Source: Paracoccus sp. PAMC 22219 (GTDB taxonomy: Bacteria > Pseudomonadota > Alphaproteobacteria > Rhodobacterales > Rhodobacteraceae). From it: a DNA stretch of 42,545 bases. Shown here one piece after another: positions 9,347 through 18,283 of this stretch (position 1 is the stretch's first letter; the number at the start of each line of letters is the position of its first letter). Location of the stretch: positions 1 through 42,545 of the forward strand of contig NZ_BBPH01000049.1 in assembly GCF_000787695.1 (NCBI RefSeq). Reading direction: 5' to 3'. The position numbers were made by a program, and so were the translations under genes. Under the pieces are notes generated by a model. The model ran no database searches. It had not been told where the DNA came from and saw nothing but the letters and a program-made list of their open reading frames with translations.

Positions 9347-10384
9347 TTAACCCACTCTCACTGCGCTGCTCTCTCTAAGTATCAGCTGACCGGCCACAAG
9401 CACTTTCGTCGGAGCCTGTGTCTGACCGCCGTTGATGACGCCATCGAGCAGGCTGACCGCCATCGCGCCGATCTGGCGTTTCGGGACGTGTATCGTGGAC
9501 AGCGTCGGGGACAAAAGGCTGCTCATAGGTAGGTTGTCAAAGCCCACGATCGAAACGTCCCCTGGGATGCGATGCCCCAGTTCCTGCAAGGCACGCATCA
9601 GGCCGTGGGCCACAATGTCATTCACGCAGAAATAGGCGTGGGCGATACTGTCCTGCGCGGCAAGGTGACGCTTGGCCTCGGCATATGCTCCGTCTCGCCG
9701 CGCCGACACGTGCAGGATGTCCTGCTCCCCGACCGTGATGTCCAGCTGCTTGCAGGCCCGCGAAAACCCCTGTTCACGCAGCCGGAAATTTGTCACGTCG
9801 GAACGGCTGCCGACGAAACCGATCCGGTCGAACCGGGACGCCTTGAGGTGCGACACGACGCAGAAGACGGCCTGATCGTTGTCCATGTCGACGAAATTCG
9901 CGGTCAGGTGCCGGTAATAAGTGTCGATGAACACTACTGGCTGCTGGCCTTGGGACAGCCTGAGGATGTCGTCCTCGGATAATTCGGTCCCCAGGATGAT
10001 CTGACCCCGCCCGTCACCACCCGTGGCCAGCAGGGCCGCGATGTCCACGCCGTCATGGGCAACCACCTCAAGGTTATAGCCCCTGCGCGTGGCCTCGTGG
10101 GACATGCCGTCGATATAGTCAGAGATGAAGTGGTTGTGGTCGCGGTTTACCGTGTCGCCATGCTTTGACACCTTGAGGAAGCAAATCGTCTGCGACGCGT
10201 CGGCCTTAGTCTTGGACGACCTGGGAGCATAGGACAGCGCCATTGCCGCTGCCAGCACCCGGTCGCGGGTGACCTGCGTGATGTCGCCCTTGCCGTTCAG
10301 AACCAACGACGCGGTCGTTGCCGACACGCCGGCCATGTCGGCCACCTGCCGCAGTGTTGCGGGCTTTCCGACTGGTTTGTCCAT
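9347..10384 (-). CDS. LacI-family transcriptional regulator
   Basis: Repressor of about 345 residues. An N-terminal helix-turn-helix and hinge occupy residues 10-60 (TLRQVADMAGVSATTASLVL). A periplasmic-binding-protein-like effector domain (about 65-340) carries typical strands such as FDRIGFVGS and ISIVGFDNLPMSSLLSP-like segments. ATG at 10384 is preferred over a GTG 33 bases upstream because AGGAGGGGG lies about ten bases before it. It is transcribed divergently from the ABC transporter operon, and two tandem TTTACTAAA-type sites lie just before the first transporter gene. It most likely represses that operon until a sugar or polyol (or a phosphorylated intermediate) binds. Confidence 0.9.
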   Translation of the reverse strand: MDKPVGKPATLRQVADMAGVSATTASLVLNGKGDITQVTRDRVLAAAMALSYAPRSSKTKADASQTICFLKVSKHGDTVNRDHNHFISDYIDGMSHEATRRGYNLEVVAHDGVDIAALLATGGDGRGQIILGTELSEDDILRLSQGQQPVVFIDTYYRHLTANFVDMDNDQAVFCVVSHLKASRFDRIGFVGSRSDVTNFRLREQGFSRACKQLDITVGEQDILHVSARRDGAYAEAKRHLAAQDSIAHAYFCVNDIVAHGLMRALQELGHRIPGDVSIVGFDNLPMSSLLSPTLSTIHVPKRQIGAMAVSLLDGVINGGQTQAPTKVLVAGQLILRESSAVRVG

Positions 10385-10521
10385 GTTTCGCACGCCCCCT
10401 CCTCTGGTCGAGATCACCTTCTATACAAGACCGCCCCAAGGCCAAGGCTGCTGTGATCCCCGTTTCGGCAAACCGCGAGGTCCTGACAAATCCGTTGCGT
10501 GACTAACAACTTGCTGCTAGC

Positions 10522-10555
10522 GTTTTACTAAATCAAGCAAATGTTTTACTAAATC
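10522..10555. promoter_or_regulatory. Tandem LacI-type operators upstream of the ABC transporter operon
   Basis: The 13-base sequence GTTTTACTAAATC occurs at 10522-10534 and again at 10543-10555, exactly 21 bases (two helical turns) apart. Each copy contains the near-palindrome TTTACTAAA, similar to half-sites used by LacI-family proteins. The second copy ends only 13 bases before the permease start codon, so bound repressor would block transcription of the operon. Assignment to the adjacent lacI gene is inference from position. Confidence 0.65.
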
Positions 10556-10568
10556 CTGGGGAGGAGAA

Positions 10569-11579
10569 ATGGTGAAACGCGATGCGAACCTTGCGGTACT
10601 GTGCGTCCTGACCGTCGTCCTGCTGGCCCTCGGCGGGCTGGTGTCCGACGGCGCGTTCCTGTCGTCCTTTAATCTGCAGTCGATGGCGACTCAGGTGCCC
10701 GAGGTCGGCCTGCTGGCGATTGGCGTCATGCTGGCGATGTGCGCGGGCAACGGCGGCATCGACCTGTCGGGCATCGCGAACGCGAACATGTCCGGGGTCG
10801 CCGCGGGGATATTCGCCATTGCGACAGTCGACGCCGTCACTTCCCCCATGCTGTTCACCGTGATCTTTGCCTTGGGATGCATGACGGTCGGTCTGATCGC
10901 GGGCATCCTTAACGGGATCATCATCTCGCGGTTCGCCATTACGCCGATCCTGGCCACCTTGGGAACGCAGATGCTGTTCACCGGCATCGCGGTGGTGCTG
11001 TCCGACGGGCGGTCGCTGACCATCGGTTCTCCGGATCCGCTGTATGAACTGGGCAATGGGGTGATCCTCGGGATGCCGATCAGCTTCCTGATCTTCGTTG
11101 TGATCGGGACGGTGCTGGCTGCGGTGCTGCGCCTGACCCCATACGGGATGCGCCTGATGCTAACCGGCGCGAACCCCAAAGCCGCGGTCTACAGCGGGTT
11201 CCGCGGGGTGCGGATCATCACCACGACCTATGCGCTATCGGGGCTGTTGGCGGGCATCGCCGGGATCATCATCGCGGCGCGCAACGTCAACGTCAAATGG
11301 GATTATGGCACATCGTACCTGCTGGTTGCGATCCTGATCGCGGTGATGGCGGGGGTCCGTCCGCAGGGCGGCCATGGCCGCATCCTGAACGTGGTCCTGG
11401 CGGCCGTCGTGCTGCAGCTTCTGTCCAGCCTGCTGAACTTCATCGGGCTGTCCAATTTCGTTCGAGATCTGGCCTGGGGCATCCTGCTTCTGTGTTTCCT
11501 GGCCGTGGCGCGGTTCGATCTGACCAACCGGATCGCCGCGTTCGCACCTTCCCGGCACCCCCCTCGCGCCGCGGAATGA
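10569..11579 (+). CDS. Sugar ABC transporter permease (first permease)
   Basis: Inner membrane permease of 336 residues in the BPD_transp_2 family (RbsC/XylH/LsrC type), with about ten hydrophobic helices and the family segment GGIDLSGIANANMSG near residue 60. GGGGAGGAG sits about five bases before the ATG. It is first in an operon with a binding protein, a duplicated ATPase, a second permease, DhaK/DhaL and an aldo/keto reductase. Two different permeases suggest a heterodimeric channel, as in rhamnose- or autoinducer-2-type importers. The substrate is not evident. Confidence 0.9.
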   Translation: MVKRDANLAVLCVLTVVLLALGGLVSDGAFLSSFNLQSMATQVPEVGLLAIGVMLAMCAGNGGIDLSGIANANMSGVAAGIFAIATVDAVTSPMLFTVIFALGCMTVGLIAGILNGIIISRFAITPILATLGTQMLFTGIAVVLSDGRSLTIGSPDPLYELGNGVILGMPISFLIFVVIGTVLAAVLRLTPYGMRLMLTGANPKAAVYSGFRGVRIITTTYALSGLLAGIAGIIIAARNVNVKWDYGTSYLLVAILIAVMAGVRPQGGHGRILNVVLAAVVLQLLSSLLNFIGLSNFVRDLAWGILLLCFLAVARFDLTNRIAAFAPSRHPPRAAE

Positions 11580-11615
11580 TGGGAGGATGAGGGCTTTCTT
11601 CGGAGGAGACAGACA

Positions 11616-12631
11616 ATGACGACCAAACACCGCGCGCTGACGACCGGCCTAAAGGCCGCCCTTCTCACGACCGTGTTGGGTGTGGCAGGCCAGGCGGCCT
11701 GGGCACAGGACGGCAAGGCCATCACGACCGTCGTGAAGATCAGCGGTATCCCATGGTTCGACCGGATGGAGACCGGGGTCGCGCTGTATGCTGAACAGCA
11801 CCCGGAGATGACCATCTCTCAGGTCGGACCCGCGTCGGCGGATTCCGCTCAGCAGTTGCAGATCGTCCAGGATCTGGTGGCGCGGGGCACCGATGCTTGG
11901 CAATTGTGCCGATGGACCCCGGTGTCTTGGAGGGGCTTCTGAAGCGCGCTATCGACCGCGGTACCATCGTCGTGACGCACGAGGCCGACAACCAGGTCAA
12001 CACGATGGCTAACATCGAGGCGTTTGACAACGCAGAGTACGGCACTGCGCTGAACGAGCGGCTGGCGGAATGCATGGGCCAGGAAGGCAAGTGGACGACC
12101 TTCGTGGGTTCTCTGGGCAGCCGCACGCACATGCAGTGGGTCGGCGCTGGCGAGGAGAATGCCGCACAATATCCCGGTATGGAACTGGTCGATCCCAACA
12201 ACGAGTCCTTTGACGATGCCAACGGCACTTACGAGACCGCCAAGGAGATCCTGCGCAAGCATCCGGACATCAAGGGCTTTCAGACCTCGGCCGGGAACGA
12301 CGTCCTGGGTGTCGGTCGCGCGATCGAGGAGGCCGGCCTGACCGGTCAGGTCTGCCTTGTGGGCACCGGACTGCCGAACCCGTCGGCGGCCTATCTGGAC
12401 AGCGGCGCCATCACGGCCATCGGGTTCTGGGACCCGCAGAAGGCCGGAATGGCAATGAACGAGGTTGCCCGCATCCTGCTGGAGGGGGGTGAGCTGGAGG
12501 ACGGCATGGATCTTGGCGTCGAGGGCTATGAGGCGGTGTCGGTCACGCAGGGCGCCGGCGAAGGAAAGCTGGTTGTCGGCAACGGCATGGTGATCGTCGA
12601 CAAGGACACCTACGCCGAACGCCTATTCTGA
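11616..12631 (+). pseudogene. Sugar ABC transporter substrate-binding protein (one frameshift as written)
   Basis: Periplasmic binding protein of the Peripla_BP_4 (PF13407) type resembling LsrB/rhamnose-binding proteins (VVKISGIPWFDRMETGV). A signal peptide covers about residues 1-30, with likely cleavage after AWA. The frame opened at 11616 stops at 11942, while the rest of the protein continues in another frame from about 11897. Adding one C at 11896 (GC to GCC before TTGG) gives a continuous 338-residue protein through LAIVPMDPG, normal for the family. A GGAGGAG precedes the ATG. Both halves are well conserved, so this is more likely a sequence error than a dead gene. It would capture a small sugar or polyol for the flanking permeases. 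Confidence 0.85.
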
Positions 12632-12722
12632 TCCCGAACCATGACAAGGACCGCCCGGCTGCAGCCAGCCTGCATCCGGGGCGGTCCGACCCCGCGACCT
12701 TGTCCCGACGGAGCCTTTTCCG

Positions 12723-14268
12723 ATGACCGAGCCCACCCGTTCCACCCCGCCCTTCCTGCAACTTCGCGGAATCCACAAGCGGTTCGGCGGTGTGCGCGCC
12801 TGTCCGGGGTGGACCTGACCATCGAGGCCGGAAAGGCCTATCATCTGCTGGGCGAGAACGGCTGCGGCAAAAGCACGGTGATCAAGATCATGTCGGCGCC
12901 CATGCCCCGACCGAAGGCAGCATCCTGCTGGACGGGGAACTGGTCCCCAAGTTGACGCCGATGGCAGCGCTGCAGGCGGGGATCGAGACGGTCTATCAGG
13001 ACCTGTCGCTGTTGCCGAACCTGACCGTGGCCGAGAACGTCGCCCTTGGCGAACAGCTTGTGGCCGGGCATGGGCGGCTGCTGCGGCTGCTGGACCGGAC
13101 GCGCGTGCATGCCACCGCCGCCGCCGCGCTTGGCAAGGTGGGCTTGGACCCCGTCGAGGCGCTGTTGAACAGTGTCGTGGGCGATCTGCCCCTGGCGATC
13201 CGCCAGCGCGTCGCGATTGCGCGCGCCATCGCCGCCGAGGCGCGGCTGGTGATCATGGATGAACCGACCACGTCGCTGACCCGGCACGAGGTCGAGACGC
13301 TGATCGAGGTGGTCAACCGGCTGCTGGATGCGAATGTCGCCGTGCTGTTCGTGACCCACAAGCTGGAAGAGTGCTATCGGATCGGTGGCGACGCCATCGT
13401 CTTTCGCGACGGGCTGAGCGTCGCGCAAGGCCCGATAGAGAGCTTTTCCCGCGCCAGACTGGCCGAGCTGATGACCGGGCGCGAGATCGAGGCCGTGCGG
13501 TTCCGCACCGGCGCCCCCCAGCCCGAGGTTCTGCTGACGGCAAAGGGGGTGTGCCGCGGACAGGCGTTTCGCGACATCTCCTTCACCCTGCACCGCGGTG
13601 AGATCCTCGGGATAACCGGCCTGTCGGATTCGGGTCGGAACGAACTGGCGATGGCGCTGGCCGGTCACCTGTCGACCGACAGCGGCAGCCTGTTTCTGGA
13701 CGGACAGCCGGTGCGCATCGGATCGCCCTCCGAGGCCATCGACCACCGCATCGGCTATGTCCCCGAGGATCGGCTGTCCGAAGGGTTGTTCATCGAGAAA
13801 TCCATCTTCGAGAATGCCGTGCCGCTGATCCTGGGGCGGATCGCGGGCCGCCTTGGCCTGATCGACCGCCGCAAGGGCCGCGACGCCGCCCGCGGGATAG
13901 CTGCCGGGATGAACCTGAACACTGCCGACATCGACCTGCCGGTCGGCACGCTGTCGGGCGGCAACCAGCAGCGGGTTCTGATCGGACGCTGGCTCAGCAT
14001 CGATCCGCGGCTGCTGATCCTGCACGGGCCGACCGTGGGCGTCGACGTGGGGTCCAAGGAGACGATCTTTCGCGCGATCCAGGAGATGGCCGGTCGCGGC
14101 ATCGGTCTGCTGGTGGTCTCGGACGACCTGCCGGAACTGCTGCAGAACTGCGACCGCATCCTGGTGATGAACGCAGGCCGCATCGTCGAGGATCTTCGCG
14201 CCACCGAGGTGGACGAGGACCGCATCTATAAATCCATGCTTGCCAGCCAGGCAGAGCTTGCAGAATGA
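12723..14268 (+). pseudogene. Sugar ABC transporter ATP-binding protein, duplicated domains (two frameshifts as written)
   Basis: Tandem-domain ATPase of the RbsA/XylG/LsrA type, about 515 residues once the frame is restored. Domain 1 has Walker A GENGCGKST and Walker B VIMDEPTTSL. Domain 2 has the degenerate Walker A (GLSDSGRNE), the signature LSGGNQQRV and a degenerate Walker B (LLILHGPTVGVD) usual in this family. The start at 12723 opens with MTEPTRSTPPFLQLRGI. Two single-base losses lie 97 bases apart: one near 12799 (RA-LSGVDL) and one near 12897 (MSG-AHAPTEGS). Each is repaired by lengthening a C or G run by one. From 12898 onward the frame is open to 14268. It powers uptake with the two permeases and overlaps the next gene by ATGA. 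Confidence 0.85.
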
Positions 14269-15311
14269 CCGTGGTGCCGCACATGACCGACAGTCCATCG
14301 ACCGACCCCGAACGCCCGCCGACCGCCCGCGTCTTCGCATTCCTGCGCGCCCATCCAGAAGCGGTCAGCCTGATCCTGCTGGTCGCGATCTGCGCGTCGG
14401 TCGCCCTCATCAACCCGGCCTTCCTGCAGCCGTCATCGCTGATCGACATGGGGCGGGCCAGTGTCGTGACCGGGCTGTTCGCCTTGGGCGTGTTCACCGT
14501 GCTGGCCTCGGGCGGCATCGACGTGTCGTTTCCTGCTGTGGGGGCGGTGGCCATGTACGGGATCAGCACGATGGTGCTGAACGTGTTCCCGGGCATGCCG
14601 ATGGCGCTGATCGTCGTGCTGTGCGTCGCGACGGGCATCGTGCTGGGCATCGTGAACGGCCTTCTGGTCCATGAGCTGCGCGCGCCCGCGCTGATCGTCA
14701 CCATCGGCACCCTGTACGTCTTTCGCGGGATCCTGCTGGTGTTCGTGGGAACGGTCTGGCTGATGGAGATGCCGTCGCAGATGGTCGCCTTTGGGCAATG
14801 GTCGCTGGTGGACATCACCACGCGCGGCGGCGCCACCGTCAGCCTGCCGGTCTATTTCCTCAGCTTTCCGCTGGCGGCCGTCCTGACCTGGTTCGTGTTC
14901 AACCGCACCCTGATGGGCCGCGCCATCTTTGCCGTGGGCGGCAAGGCCGATGTCGCCGCCAGGCTGGGTTACAACATCCGCGCGGTCCAGGTCTTCGCCT
15001 TTGCCTTCGCCGGCGGGCTGGCGGGCATGGCCGGGGTCATCCAGGCCTCCGCCAACCGGATGGCCAATCCGTTCGATTTTGCCGGAACAGAGATCATCGT
15101 CATCGCGGCCGTGATCCTGGGCGGGGCGCGCATCACCGGGGGCACCGGGTCGGTGCTGGGCACGGTGATCGGCGTCCTGCTGGTGACGGTCGTGAACAAC
15201 GTCCTGGTTCTGGTCGGCATTCCCAGCACCTGGCAGCGCGTCGTCGTCGGCGCCTTCATCCTCATGGCCGCCGCGTTCTTCGTCCTGCGCGACCGCAAGG
15301 CCACCACCTGA
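14265..15311 (+). CDS. Sugar ABC transporter permease (second permease)
   Basis: BPD_transp_2 permease of 348 residues, with a charged N-terminal 28 residues and then about ten membrane helices. It has the family segment SGGIDVSFPAVGAVA near residue 85 and GRAIFAVGGKADVAARLGYN in the cytoplasmic loop that contacts the ATPase. It overlaps the ATPase gene by four bases (ATGA). An internal ATG (MTDSPS, residue 7) is an alternative start. It is not a copy of the first permease in this operon, so the channel is probably heterodimeric. Confidence 0.9.
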   Translation: MTVVPHMTDSPSTDPERPPTARVFAFLRAHPEAVSLILLVAICASVALINPAFLQPSSLIDMGRASVVTGLFALGVFTVLASGGIDVSFPAVGAVAMYGISTMVLNVFPGMPMALIVVLCVATGIVLGIVNGLLVHELRAPALIVTIGTLYVFRGILLVFVGTVWLMEMPSQMVAFGQWSLVDITTRGGATVSLPVYFLSFPLAAVLTWFVFNRTLMGRAIFAVGGKADVAARLGYNIRAVQVFAFAFAGGLAGMAGVIQASANRMANPFDFAGTEIIVIAAVILGGARITGGTGSVLGTVIGVLLVTVVNNVLVLVGIPSTWQRVVVGAFILMAAAFFVLRDRKATT

Positions 15312-15327
15312 TACCCGGAGTAGAGCA

Positions 15328-16329
15328 ATGAAGAAATTCCTCAACAATCCCGAAGACTTCGTCGATGAGATGCTGGAGGGCATCTATCTTGCCCATCCCG
15401 AGGTGACGCATGTCGGCGACGACCTGCGCTGTTTTGTGCGCACCAATCCGGTGCCCGGCAAGGTCGGGCTGGTGACCGGCGGCGGGTCGGGCCACCTGCC
15501 GCTGTTTTTAGGATACGTGGGCGAAAACATGCTGGACGGCGCGGGCGTGGGCGGCGTGTTTCAATCGCCGTCATCCGAGCAGGTGCTGGACGTGACCCGT
15601 CATGTCGACCAGGGCGCGGGGGTGCTGTACCTTTACGGAAACTACAGCGGCGATCTGATGAACTTCGACATGGCCGGGGAACTGGCCGATCTGGAGGGCA
15701 TCAGGACCATGACCGTGCTGGGCCGCGACGATGTCGCGTCTTCGGTCGTGGGCGAGGAACACAAGCGGCGGGGGGTCGCCGGGATCTTCTTTGCCTACAA
15801 GGCTGCCGGGGCCGCCGCCGCCGCGATGAAGCCCTTGGACGAGGTGGCGCGTCTGGCCGAAAAGGCCAGCGCGCGCACCCGCACGATCGGCGTGGCCCTG
15901 TCGCCCTGCATCGTCCCCGAGGTCGGTCGGCCCAGCTTTCAGATCGGCGCGGACGAGATGGAGATCGGAATGGGCATCCACGGAGAGCCGGGCATCACCC
16001 GCAAGACACTGACACCCGCGAACGAGATGGTCGATGAGATGATGGCCCGCATACTCGCCGAACAGAGCTATGAGACGGAAAAGGACGTCGCGGTGCTGAT
16101 CAACGGGCTGGGGGCGACGCCTCTGGAGGAGCTTTACGTCATCTATCGCCGCACGGCGCAGGTGCTGGATCAGGCCGGTGCGCGGATCAGGCATGTCTTC
16201 ATCGGCGAGTTCGCCACATCGATGGAGATGGCCGGTGCGTCCATATCGGTCCTGCAACTGGACGACGAACTGCAGCAGCTGATCGCGATGGGCGCGAACA
16301 CGCCCTTCTTCAAGCATATCGCCCAGTGA
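15328..16329 (+). CDS. DhaK-type dihydroxyacetone (ketose) kinase, substrate-binding subunit
   Basis: DhaK-like protein of 333 residues (PF02733). Active-site residues fall at the same numbers as in E. coli DhaK: H56 (in GGGSGHLP), D109 (in NYSGDLMNF) and H218 (in MGIHGEPG), the histidine that binds the substrate carbonyl covalently. One difference is leucine at 57 where classical DhaK has glutamate (GGGSGHEP), which may mark a subfamily with another substrate such as a tetrulose. It forms a pair with the DhaL-like gene 11 bases downstream. The phosphate donor (ATP or a PTS-type DhaM) is not known; no dhaM is present in the window. The family is certain; the substrate is inferred from its position behind a sugar importer. 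Confidence 0.9.
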   Translation: MKKFLNNPEDFVDEMLEGIYLAHPEVTHVGDDLRCFVRTNPVPGKVGLVTGGGSGHLPLFLGYVGENMLDGAGVGGVFQSPSSEQVLDVTRHVDQGAGVLYLYGNYSGDLMNFDMAGELADLEGIRTMTVLGRDDVASSVVGEEHKRRGVAGIFFAYKAAGAAAAAMKPLDEVARLAEKASARTRTIGVALSPCIVPEVGRPSFQIGADEMEIGMGIHGEPGITRKTLTPANEMVDEMMARILAEQSYETEKDVAVLINGLGATPLEELYVIYRRTAQVLDQAGARIRHVFIGEFATSMEMAGASISVLQLDDELQQLIAMGANTPFFKHIAQ

Positions 16330-16340
16330 GGGAGGGGACG

Positions 16341-17000
16341 ATGGACACGCTGACGTCGCATGACATTCCGCAACTCTTCGCACGCCTTTCCAAGGTGTTT
16401 GCAGACCAGAAAGAGGCTCTGATCACACTGGACGGACAGGTCGGCGACAGCGATCTTGGCCTGACCATGGCCAAGGGCTTTGCCGCCGCCGACAAAGCGG
16501 TGTCCGAACTCGGCGACGCCCCGATCGAAGCACAGCTGAAGGCAGCCGGTGCCGCAATCGCCCGCGCGGCCCCATCGACGATGGGCACCCTGATGGCCAC
16601 CGGCTTTCTGCGCGGTTCGGCCTCGGCCAAGGATTGCGACGACCTGAGAACTGAACAGATGGCGCTGTTCTGGCGGGCGTTTCGCGACGGCGTCGCGCAG
16701 CGGGGCCGCGCGCAGGTGGGCGACAAGACGGTCCTGGACGTGCTCGACCCGATCGCCATGAGCGTCGAGGCCGATGCCAAGGCGGGCACGGGGCTGTCGA
16801 CGGCGATGGACAACGCGCATGCCGTCGCGGTCGACGCATTGGAGCGGACCAGGGACCTGGTGGCCCAGCACGGCAAGGCGGCGGCGTTTCAGGAAAAGAC
16901 CCGCGGCATCCAGGATGCCGGCAGCACCGTTGCGGTCATCCTGATCCAGACGATGGCGGATTTCGTCAGCCATGGCGCGGCACGGCCCGTCGGAACCTGA
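16341..17000 (+). CDS. DhaL-type kinase subunit, nucleotide-binding
   Basis: DhaL-like (PF02734, DAK2) all-helical subunit of about 219 residues that holds the nucleotide and magnesium and transfers phosphate to the substrate bound in DhaK. The magnesium-binding aspartate cluster reads LDGQVGDSDLG, a variant of the classical IGDGDHG, and PSTMGTLMATGF is the expected second motif. ATG 16341 is chosen because GGGAGGGG lies just upstream; an in-frame GTG at 16326 overlaps the dhaK stop. Conserved aspartates suggest an active enzyme. Confidence 0.88.
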   Translation: MDTLTSHDIPQLFARLSKVFADQKEALITLDGQVGDSDLGLTMAKGFAAADKAVSELGDAPIEAQLKAAGAAIARAAPSTMGTLMATGFLRGSASAKDCDDLRTEQMALFWRAFRDGVAQRGRAQVGDKTVLDVLDPIAMSVEADAKAGTGLSTAMDNAHAVAVDALERTRDLVAQHGKAAAFQEKTRGIQDAGSTVAVILIQTMADFVSHGAARPVGT

Positions 17001-17021
17001 ATTCAAGACAAGGAGAGCGGC

Positions 17022-18077
17022 ATGCAATACCGGATCATGGGGCGCAGCGGATTGAAGGTCTCGGCCTTGTCCATGGGCACTTTTTCGTTCGGCGGCCGGG
17101 GGCCTTTTGCCGCCATCGCCAGCCAAGGCGTGACCGAGGCCGCACGGCTGATCGATTGCTGCACCGATCACGGGGTCAACCTGATCGACACGGCGAACAT
17201 GTATTCGACGGGCCTGTCCGAGGAGATCGTCGGCGAGGTGCTGGCGGACCGCAGCCCGGACATCCTGATCTCCTCCAAGGCGCGGATGAGGATCGGGGAC
17301 GGGCCGAACGACGAAGGCGCCAGCCGCTGGCACCTGATCCGCGAATGCGAGCGATCGCTGAAGCGGCTGCGTCGCGATCATATCGACATCTACCACATCC
17401 ACGAATGGGACGGCCAGACCCCGGTCGAGGAGACGATGGAGGCGCTGGACAGCCTGACACGACAGGGCAAGATCCGCTATGCTGGCTGTTCGAACTATAC
17501 GGGTTGGCAGATCATGAAGTCGCTGATGGCCAGCGACCGCGGCCATTTCCAGCGCTTCGTCACCCAGCAGCTTCATTACACTCTGGAAGCGCGCGAGGCG
17601 GAATACGAGCTTTTGCCGCTTTCGGTGGACCAAGGCATCGGCGTCACCGTCTGGAGCCCGCTGGCGGCGGGCCTTCTCAGCGGCAAGCACACGCGGCAGC
17701 AGCCTGTGGCACCCGACAGCCGGCAGGCCCGCGGCTGGTCCGAACCGCCCATCCGGGATCAGGAGCGTCTGTGGCGGATCGTCGATGTCCTGAACGACAT
17801 CGCCGCCGCACATGACGTTGAGGCCGCGCAGATCGCCCTAGCTTGGACGCTGACGCGACCCGCTGTTGCGTCCCTGGTCGTTGGCGGAACCTCAACCGCG
17901 CAGTTCGAGGCGAACTTTCGGGCTCTGGACCTGACACTATCGCCCGAAGACCTTGCACGTCTGAATGCGGTCAGTCGCCCGCCCCAGATCTATCCGCTTT
18001 GGCACCAGTCGCAGTTCGCGTCGCCCCGGTTCGGACCGGCGGACAAATCGGTCGACTTAGAAACTGGAAACCCCTGA
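17022..18077 (+). CDS. Aldo/keto reductase
   Basis: NADPH-type aldo/keto reductase of 351 residues with the full catalytic tetrad D56, Y61, K86 and H127 (YHIHEWD). The C-terminal cofactor region includes LVVGGTSTAQFEAN. Start ATG follows AAGGAGAG. It is the last gene of the ABC-DhaK-DhaL operon, 21 bases after dhaL, so it probably acts on the imported substrate or a by-product, for example interconverting a polyol and a ketose or aldose. Sequence alone does not give the substrate. Confidence 0.9.
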   Translation: MQYRIMGRSGLKVSALSMGTFSFGGRGPFAAIASQGVTEAARLIDCCTDHGVNLIDTANMYSTGLSEEIVGEVLADRSPDILISSKARMRIGDGPNDEGASRWHLIRECERSLKRLRRDHIDIYHIHEWDGQTPVEETMEALDSLTRQGKIRYAGCSNYTGWQIMKSLMASDRGHFQRFVTQQLHYTLEAREAEYELLPLSVDQGIGVTVWSPLAAGLLSGKHTRQQPVAPDSRQARGWSEPPIRDQERLWRIVDVLNDIAAAHDVEAAQIALAWTLTRPAVASLVVGGTSTAQFEANFRALDLTLSPEDLARLNAVSRPPQIYPLWHQSQFASPRFGPADKSVDLETGNP

Positions 18078-18283
18078 TTGGGTACGAGATCGCCAGCCAA
18101 ATTCACATCCTAGACGACAGCAAACCCGACATGCTCGATATGCTCGATATGCGCCATTATTGAGGACGCGCACTAGGCATCTTTTGAGGCCAGCGTGAAA
18201 TGGGCCGTAAAAAACTGTCCCCCTACGTGTTACGCATGGCGTGAGCAGTTACTTCTTCCGTATGCGAGGTCTCCAGCCTACGC

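Noticed and set aside
9347..10417. LacI start at GTG 10417
   Set aside because: AGGAGGGGG lies between this GTG and ATG 10384 and serves the latter; the extra residues do not resemble LacI N-termini.
18131..18148. Tandem ATGCTCGAT repeat after the aldo/keto reductase gene
   Set aside because: Only two copies of nine bases with no neighbouring structure; no function suggested.
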